Of a stretch of DNA of 64,000 nucleotides, positions 58,579 through 64,000 are shown piece after piece. Under the pieces are notes generated by a model. That model saw only the letters and a list, made by a program, of their open reading frames with translations. It was not told the origin of the DNA and ran no database searches. A program made the position numbers and the translations under genes. This DNA comes from Nitrosomonas sp. GTDB lineage: Bacteria; Pseudomonadota; Gammaproteobacteria; Burkholderiales; Nitrosomonadaceae. Positions within the stretch are counted from its first letter, which is position 1, and each line of letters opens with the position of its first letter. The stretch spans positions 1 to 64,000 of the forward strand of contig JAHBZZ010000015.1 of assembly GCA_019635215.1 (NCBI GenBank), read 5' to 3'.

Positions 58579-61479
58579 TCAGGTTGCCACCAGAACCCGG
58601 ATAGCATCGAGCCGGAAATGTGCGGCATCCAATGTTTGCGTTATATTCTGCAACTGTTTCTCAAAAAAAAGAATCTCTTCCATTCGCACATTGGGATTGA
58701 CCATGCTGAGGGCCTTAAGCCGTTCTATTTCAACGATCAGCATTTCTTTCGCCTGATAACCCGTCTGCTCAATTAAGCCGGGCATCCGCTTTTGGGCAAG
58801 CTGCTCGCTCGCCTCAACCATTGCTTTGATAACTGATTGTTTCAGCGTAATAACCTGACTGGCAATATTATGTGATACTGCAGTCAGGCATTGATTGATC
58901 GTCTGATGGTCCAGTACGGTATAGTCCGAACCGCCGTGTTCGTCGATCAGCGTGCGAATTATCGCAGGCGGCAGATAACGCTTGCCGGCAGCGGCTATCG
59001 AGGCGGCATCCAGGATATAAATACATTCCAGATATAACGTGCCGGGCTGTGCGGCGCGATGCGAAAAACTGGCGACGGATGTATTGCCGGATTCACTACT
59101 GGTGATACGGTCCATGGCATGGATGACCATGGGATGTTCCCAGGTGATAAACTGCATATCTTCATTAGCCAGCGCGGTAGCCCGATTGTAGGTAATGACC
59201 GTGCCTTCATCGTCCAGACCAGGGAAGGCGGAAGTCATGTGTTCGCTGGGCTCGATACGGTAACTGTCGGCACGGTGCGCTTCGACATGCACACCAAAGC
59301 AATCGAAAGCGATATCCATATAATGTTGTAACGCCGAATCGGAATCATGCGTACATGCAGCGCGGTACAGTTGATCGGCTATATGCGGTCTGAACGAATT
59401 ATATTCCAACAGCCGGTCACGTCCCCGGTCGAGCGCTTCATCCAGCAGCTGACGGGTTTTGCGCGTGTGATCGATCAATTCGTAAAAAGCTGTCGAGTCG
59501 AGATTACGCTGATGCAGTGTAGCCACAAGATCCTGTTCGACCTGCTGATAAGCCATTTGTCCCGCGGGACAGGTTCTTTCCAGGGCATTGAGTCCATCGT
59601 GATACCAGTTCAGCATGACGGCCTGCGCGCTGTTTTGCAGATACGGTACATGAATCCTGATGGTTTCCGTTTGGCCGATTCTATCCAAACGGCCGATACG
59701 CTGCTCCAGAAGATCCGGGTTGAACGGCAGATCGAATAAAACCAGGTGATGCGCAAACTGGAAATTGCGGCCTTCGCTCCCGATTTCAGAACAAATCAAC
59801 GCCTGACTGCCGGTCTCGCAGTCGGCAAAGAATGCGGCTGCACGGTCACGCTCCAATAAACTCATCTGCTCGTGAAACACCGGAAAATGTTTCCCGGTCC
59901 GCATTTTGAGCGCATACGCGATATCACAGACGGTAAGTGCGCTGGCTGTAATCACCAGAATCTTTTCCGGTCTGAGCCGGAGCAAGGTTTTATGCAGCCA
60001 GTCGATGCGCGGATCGAATGTTGTCCACTCCGGCGCGTCCGTTTCATCATCGCCTGCCTGATAGAGCAATTCCGGGTAGAGCAGTAATTGCGGTTGCGAA
60101 AGCTGCTCGGATTCGAAAGCGCTCAGCACCGTATCGTATTGTGCTGGCAACGACAGTGGTTCGGTGATCAGTTTTCTGCCTGGAAAACCTTTCACTGCAG
60201 CGCGTGTGTTGCGGAATAACAGGCGCCCGGTGCCGTGCCGGTCGAGCAGAGATGTGGCCAGTGATTGTCTTATCCGCTCTTTTTTTTCATTGTCGCATTC
60301 TGTTTTATCCAGCTCTGCAAGTAAAGATAGCATTTGCGCCGTATCGGCAAACGAGACAATGGTTTCCTGGATATTTTCCGGCAATGCCTGTGCGGTGAGC
60401 AGCGCTTCAACGGCGTTGGCGATGGGCTCATAAGCCTGCTCTTCCGCCAGAAAGCGCTGATAATCGTCAAACCGATCCGGATCCAGCAATCGTAGACGTG
60501 CGAAATGACCGGTTTTCCCCAGTTGTTCGGGGGTGGCCGTCAATAGCAATACACCACTAATACGCGCCGCCAGTTCTGCGACAATCCGATATGCCTGGCT
60601 CGGCATGTCTTCTGACCACTCCAAATGGTGCGCCTCGTCAACGACCAACAGATCCCATTCGCCATCCAGTACAGCCTGATAGTGTCTGGGGTTTTTATAC
60701 AAAAAATCCAGACTGCACAAAACCAATTGTTCGCTATGAAACGGATTATCATGCGGATTGGTTTCTTCCAGTGCAGCACAACGTTCTTCGTCAAAGATGC
60801 TGAAATGCAGGTTGAAGCGCCGCAGCATCTCCACCAGCCATTGATGAATCAGCGTTTCAGGAACGACGATAAGTATGCGCCCGGCGCGCTCGGTCAGTAA
60901 TTGCTGGTGCAGGATCAGGCCCGCTTCGATGGTCTTGCCCAATCCCACTTCATCGGCAAGCAATACGCGTGGCGCATAGCGCCGGCCCACTTCATGCGCA
61001 ATATAGAGTTGATGCGGGATGAGACTGGTGCGCGTGCCGACCAGGCCAAACAGCGGTGTTTTACCCAACCGGTTAATGCATTCCCAGGTTCGATAGCGTA
61101 TCCGGAACCATTTATCGGCGTCGATATGCTGATTGAACAACCGGTCAGTAGGCCGGCTGAATTGGATATGGTGCGCCAGTTGATCTTCCGGCAGCTTTAG
61201 CGGATTACCGTGTTCATCCATACCGGTATAGATCAGCAGCCCGCTTTCATCATGCACGGATGTGATTTGTATCGTGATACCCTGCTGACTGGAAATGCTG
61301 TCGCCGATATTGAAAACAATGCGAGTCAGCGGTGCGGATTGGCGCGAATAGGAGCGGGTTTCATCGGTGGCGGCAAAAGTAATGCTGACAATGCGCTCTT
61401 CCACCGAGCGCACGGTACCTAAACCCAACTGCAAATCAAAATCGCAAATCCAGCGTTGACCGGGTTTGAAATCACTCAT
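58579..61479 (-). CDS. rapA: RNA polymerase-associated helicase RapA
   Basis: 966 residues from the ATG at 61479. N-terminal tandem Tudor-like domains (FKPGQRWICDFDLQLGLGTV), Snf2 ATPase with ADEVGLGKTIEAGL and VDEAHHLEW, helicase C motifs (SEIGSEGRNFQFA, EQRIGRLDRIGQ) and the long C-terminal RapA domain. Recycles stalled RNA polymerase. Confidence 0.95.
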   Translation of the reverse strand: MSDFKPGQRWICDFDLQLGLGTVRSVEERIVSITFAATDETRSYSRQSAPLTRIVFNIGDSISSQQGITIQITSVHDESGLLIYTGMDEHGNPLKLPEDQLAHHIQFSRPTDRLFNQHIDADKWFRIRYRTWECINRLGKTPLFGLVGTRTSLIPHQLYIAHEVGRRYAPRVLLADEVGLGKTIEAGLILHQQLLTERAGRILIVVPETLIHQWLVEMLRRFNLHFSIFDEERCAALEETNPHDNPFHSEQLVLCSLDFLYKNPRHYQAVLDGEWDLLVVDEAHHLEWSEDMPSQAYRIVAELAARISGVLLLTATPEQLGKTGHFARLRLLDPDRFDDYQRFLAEEQAYEPIANAVEALLTAQALPENIQETIVSFADTAQMLSLLAELDKTECDNEKKERIRQSLATSLLDRHGTGRLLFRNTRAAVKGFPGRKLITEPLSLPAQYDTVLSAFESEQLSQPQLLLYPELLYQAGDDETDAPEWTTFDPRIDWLHKTLLRLRPEKILVITASALTVCDIAYALKMRTGKHFPVFHEQMSLLERDRAAAFFADCETGSQALICSEIGSEGRNFQFAHHLVLFDLPFNPDLLEQRIGRLDRIGQTETIRIHVPYLQNSAQAVMLNWYHDGLNALERTCPAGQMAYQQVEQDLVATLHQRNLDSTAFYELIDHTRKTRQLLDEALDRGRDRLLEYNSFRPHIADQLYRAACTHDSDSALQHYMDIAFDCFGVHVEAHRADSYRIEPSEHMTSAFPGLDDEGTVITYNRATALANEDMQFITWEHPMVIHAMDRITSSESGNTSVASFSHRAAQPGTLYLECIYILDAASIAAAGKRYLPPAIIRTLIDEHGGSDYTVLDHQTINQCLTAVSHNIASQVITLKQSVIKAMVEASEQLAQKRMPGLIEQTGYQAKEMLIVEIERLKALSMVNPNVRMEEILFFEKQLQNITQTLDAAHFRLDAIRVLVAT

Positions 61480-61559
61480 GCCAATGACTTTTGAAAAATG
61501 CTGTAGGTTACACGAAAAGCGCAAAAAGTGCCGCTGTAAATGAGCTGAAGCTGATCTTT

Positions 61560-61573
61560 AACAGGCTGTTAAA
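61560..61573. repeat. Dispersed AACAGGCTGT repeat, copy 5
   Basis: AACAGGCTGTTAAA in the gap between regA and rapA, just past the regA stop codon. Confidence 0.65.
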
Positions 61574-61584
61574 TGAGTCCGCAA

Positions 61585-62175
61585 TTAATTGCGATGAGGC
61601 TTTTTGGCAAGTTTGCGTTGCAGGGTACGGCGATGCATGTTCAGGATTCTGGCGGTTACGGATATATTGTTATCGTTCTCGGTCAGAATGCGCTGAATAT
61701 ATTCCCATTCCAATCGACCGACAGACAGGGGATTGGCGCTGATCGGCGTATCGGCATCGCCGCTGGTACGCTCAAAAGCCGCCATGATTCCATCCGCATC
61801 CACCGGCTTGGCCAGATAGTACGTGGCGCCAAGTTTAATGGCTTCTATTGCCGTTGCAATGCTGGCGTAACCGGTGAGCATGACGATGCGTGTGCCCGGG
61901 TCCAGCGCCCTGAGTTTCTCGACCAATACCAATCCGGATTCACTGGCCAGCTTGAGATCGACGATGGCATATTCCGGTGTGGCCGCTTCGGCCTTTGTCA
62001 GCGCGTCTTCAATATTGTGTGTGACTTCCACACTGAAACCGCGTTTAGTCATAGCCTTGGCCAGAACGTCACAAAAAATTGTGTCGTCGTCAACGATAAG
62101 CAGTGTGGGTTGTTCGGAAATATCCTCGGTAATGTCGTGAACAGAGTGTGTGTCGCTGTATCCGGATTCAGGCAT
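61585..62175 (-). CDS. regA: Redox response regulator RegA/PrrA/ActR
   Basis: 196 residues. Receiver domain with LLIVDDD and phosphorylation site D73 (IVDLKL), short linker, and a Fis-type helix-turn-helix ending NMHRRTLQRKLAKKP, almost invariant in RegA/PrrA/ActR. Activates respiratory and carbon-fixation genes under low redox potential. Follows regB by 5 bases. Confidence 0.95.
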   Translation of the reverse strand: MPESGYSDTHSVHDITEDISEQPTLLIVDDDTIFCDVLAKAMTKRGFSVEVTHNIEDALTKAEAATPEYAIVDLKLASESGLVLVEKLRALDPGTRIVMLTGYASIATAIEAIKLGATYYLAKPVDADGIMAAFERTSGDADTPISANPLSVGRLEWEYIQRILTENDNNISVTARILNMHRRTLQRKLAKKPHRN

Positions 62176-62180
62176 CGCAT

Positions 62181-63488
62181 TTATCCTATCAAAGGTATCG
62201 TCACTTGGGTGCAGGCGCCGCGATTTTCGAGATTGAACAAATGCACTGTGCCACCCAGACGTTCGATATTGGCATTGGCCAGAAACAGGCCGATACCGAA
62301 TCCATGGCCGGGAGCCTTGCTTGTGAAAAAAGCTTCCCCAGCGCGTTGTGCGGCTTCAGCAGTCAATCCTTCGCCGTCATCGATGATTTCAAGATGCAGA
62401 TTATGTTTGTCCCAGTGACTGTTAATTTCAATGCATTGTGAGGATGCATCCGCGGCGTTATTCAACAAATTCAGTATGGACTGGCTGAGCAGCTGGCTAT
62501 CCATGATTTTGGGTGGGGGGCGCGGACCGTCGATGTGATAGCTGAATTTGACAGAAGGCCGTATCAACTTCCATTTTTCCAGCACCGAGTTCATAAACTC
62601 GTCCACAGGTAACTGGCTGACGCCTTCAACCCGGGTCTGTCCAGCTTTGGCCAGCAATTGCGTCAGTATTTGTTTGCAGTGCGCAATCTGGTCACGCAGA
62701 ATCTGTATATTGTTATGAAATTCAGTATCTTCCGGATATTCTTTGTGTAACTCGCCTGTGATGACAGCCATCGTGGATAGCGGCGTGCCCAGTTCATGCG
62801 CCGCACCGGCTGCGAGCGTACCGAGTGCGATAATCTGTTCATTCCGCAGCGCCTGTTCGCGCGCCAGCGCCAGATCACGATCGCGCTCGCGAATCGAAAC
62901 GCTCATCTTTACAACATACAAGGCGATAATGACCGTACTGAGTACAAATGTCAGCCACATACCGGATACATGCAAACCGAACTCAACCAGATGTTTATCA
63001 TGATCATGCGGCAGTGGAATATAGTTGAACAGCAGAACGGTATAGCAACCGATCGTGATAGCCGACAATACCCAGGTATAACGCCATGGTAAAGTGGCGG
63101 CCGCAATGGTGATCGGCAACAGGTAAAGCGAAATAAACGGGTTGGTGGAACCGCCGCTGAAGTACAGCAGCGCACTGAGTGCAAACACATCGATCAGTAA
63201 TTGCGCGAAGAATTCGATATTCGATACCGGCCATTTCCGGTGCAAGCGTACCCAGGTTGCCAGATTTAATACAGCCAACAGAATGACGACAACGATCATT
63301 TCAGTCCATGGAATGTCCAGTGCGATGATGTTGTACACCAGCATGAATGTCAGGCACTGGGCGAGTATTGCTATGTTTCTGAGCATGAACAGGCGTTGCA
63401 GATTTTTGCTGAGTGGCGCTTGACTGATGCTATTGAGCATAATTCGGGGGTTTGAAAACGATGATGGCATGTTTTGGAATACAGGCAT
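62181..63488 (-). CDS. regB: Redox sensor histidine kinase RegB/PrrB
   Basis: 435 residues. Six membrane segments with the ubiquinone-binding motif GGSTNPF (112-118), H-box AAHELGTPLS with phospho-His H231, and the redox cysteine C271 exactly 40 residues later, as between H225 and C265 of Rhodobacter RegB. N, G boxes (LLNNAAD, DGEGLTAEA, GFGIGLFLA) are complete. The start may also be an ATG 16 codons downstream. No senC is adjacent. Confidence 0.95.
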   Translation of the reverse strand: MPVFQNMPSSFSNPRIMLNSISQAPLSKNLQRLFMLRNIAILAQCLTFMLVYNIIALDIPWTEMIVVVILLAVLNLATWVRLHRKWPVSNIEFFAQLLIDVFALSALLYFSGGSTNPFISLYLLPITIAAATLPWRYTWVLSAITIGCYTVLLFNYIPLPHDHDKHLVEFGLHVSGMWLTFVLSTVIIALYVVKMSVSIRERDRDLALAREQALRNEQIIALGTLAAGAAHELGTPLSTMAVITGELHKEYPEDTEFHNNIQILRDQIAHCKQILTQLLAKAGQTRVEGVSQLPVDEFMNSVLEKWKLIRPSVKFSYHIDGPRPPPKIMDSQLLSQSILNLLNNAADASSQCIEINSHWDKHNLHLEIIDDGEGLTAEAAQRAGEAFFTSKAPGHGFGIGLFLANANIERLGGTVHLFNLENRGACTQVTIPLIG

Positions 63489-64000
63489 TACCTTAACCTA
63501 AATTTAGGGCGATAACTATGCGACATTTTGTCGCAGTCGTGATCATTTATTTATGATTGAATATGCCAAAACAATTTGATCGATACAGCGCGCTTTGCTG
63601 CTGGCGGAAAATTTTTATAGCGCTGTCAATGACCTACGCCTGCTATTGGTAAGCTAACGGCAGTATTTTTACACCTATCCTGCATATTCGCCTGGCGTTT
63701 ATTTTCTCTGCCGGTCATCGGCACCGTTATCGTGCGAATCATTATACCGTATGGCATGTCCGGGCAATACAATGCATACAATCAATGTCCGGTCATCAAG
63801 AAAAAACCGGGAAAACACCGGTTAACCCTGGATCATGGCAACAGACCTTTTTTTCGGTTAGAATGCGTTTTCGGTTTTCTTTGTGCTGAATGAACAGGTT
63901 GTTGAAATAGATTAGATACCCGGCAATCTGATGTAGTAAGTGCGCTTAACGCTTTCCTGAATTAAAGCATAGCTTATTGATAATTTTTATGATCCTAATT
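63489..64000. other. Intergenic region at the end of the window
   Basis: About 510 bases with no called gene. It holds the regB promoter, a small AACCGG/CCGGTT hairpin (63805-63823), a dispersed repeat at 63893 and AT-rich sequence towards 64000 that may lead into a gene outside the window. No RNA gene was recognised. Confidence 0.4.
63893..63906. repeat. Dispersed AACAGGCTGT repeat, copy 6, one mismatch
   Basis: AACAGGTTGTTGAA, one base different in the core, in the non-coding end of the window. Confidence 0.5.

Noticed and set aside
61573..62418. 281-codon plus-strand frame across regA and the regB end
   Set aside because: Shadow of the two regulator genes, whose motifs are complete on the minus strand.

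Overview
The window looks like chromosomal DNA of a betaproteobacterium, most likely an ammonia oxidiser of the Nitrosomonas group. Evidence: a small mono-haem cytochrome whose sequence closely resembles the Nitrosomonas cytochrome c-552 as I remember it (6236-6544), a RegB/RegA (PrrBA-type) redox two-component pair, a CbbY-type phosphatase, a PEP-CTERM surface protein, and the beta/gammaproteobacterial gene orders dacC-dat-ybeD-lipB-lipA and glyQ-glyS-gmhB-plsC. No rRNA, tRNA, CRISPR array, prophage or recognisable transposase gene was seen.

Layout. 1-4.6 kb: a lipoprotein metallopeptidase, small cysteine-rich and secreted proteins, a methyltransferase, and a minus-strand three-gene unit with a Sec-exported EndoU-type RNase, a probable cognate immunity protein and a small secreted protein. 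4.6-10 kb: rimO, cytochrome c-552, an OsmC protein, and an XRE-type regulator divergent from a PspA-like coiled-coil gene that overlaps a polytopic membrane protein gene. 10-15.7 kb: lipoate/peptidoglycan cluster (lipA, lipB, ybeD, dat, dacC), a NUDIX hydrolase and a DUF2914 protein. 15.65-18.02 kb: an unusual insertion. An S9 peptidase gene of different base composition, with near-terminal inverted repeats and no transposase, is flanked on both sides by diverged copies of the DUF2914-ligA divergent promoter region; its best start codon is ATC. 18-29 kb: ligA, hpt, a methyltransferase, a methylthioinosine phosphorylase, def, a small hydrolase, an OFA-type MFS carrier, mnmA, NUDIX, small secreted proteins, a CarS-like membrane enzyme and dksA.

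29-38 kb: two minus-strand operons, one for an endonuclease/phosphatase-family protein, cardiolipin synthase, Sua5 and CbbY, and one for glyQ-glyS-gmhB-plsC-ygjP. 38-44.5 kb: a PEP-CTERM protein, then a class I cyclic-di-GMP riboswitch in the long leader of a secreted subtilisin-like protease, convergent with a gene for an HPt-REC-REC-GGDEF diguanylate cyclase, and an alpha/beta hydrolase. 44.5-53.5 kb: radA and surface-polysaccharide genes (rfbC, rfbA, an ABC exporter that has lost all of its ATPase motifs, a FlaA1/CapD-type epimerase/dehydratase, a WecA-type sugar-phosphate transferase), and an alanine/serine-glyoxylate aminotransferase. 53.9-64 kb: a MacAB-type efflux system, exoD, pyrF, rapA and regA/regB.

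The most notable points are: (i) the secreted EndoU nuclease unit; (ii) the transposase-free unit between duplicated promoter regions; (iii) the ABC exporter without Walker A, Q-loop, signature, catalytic Glu or His switch; (iv) the c-di-GMP riboswitch/protease beside a diguanylate cyclase whose first receiver has Asn at the phosphorylation site; (v) GmhB with Asn in HAD motif I; and (vi) a dispersed AACAGGCTGT repeat that supplies the stop codons of two adjacent genes. All family calls are from reading motifs in the sequence; no database search was run.
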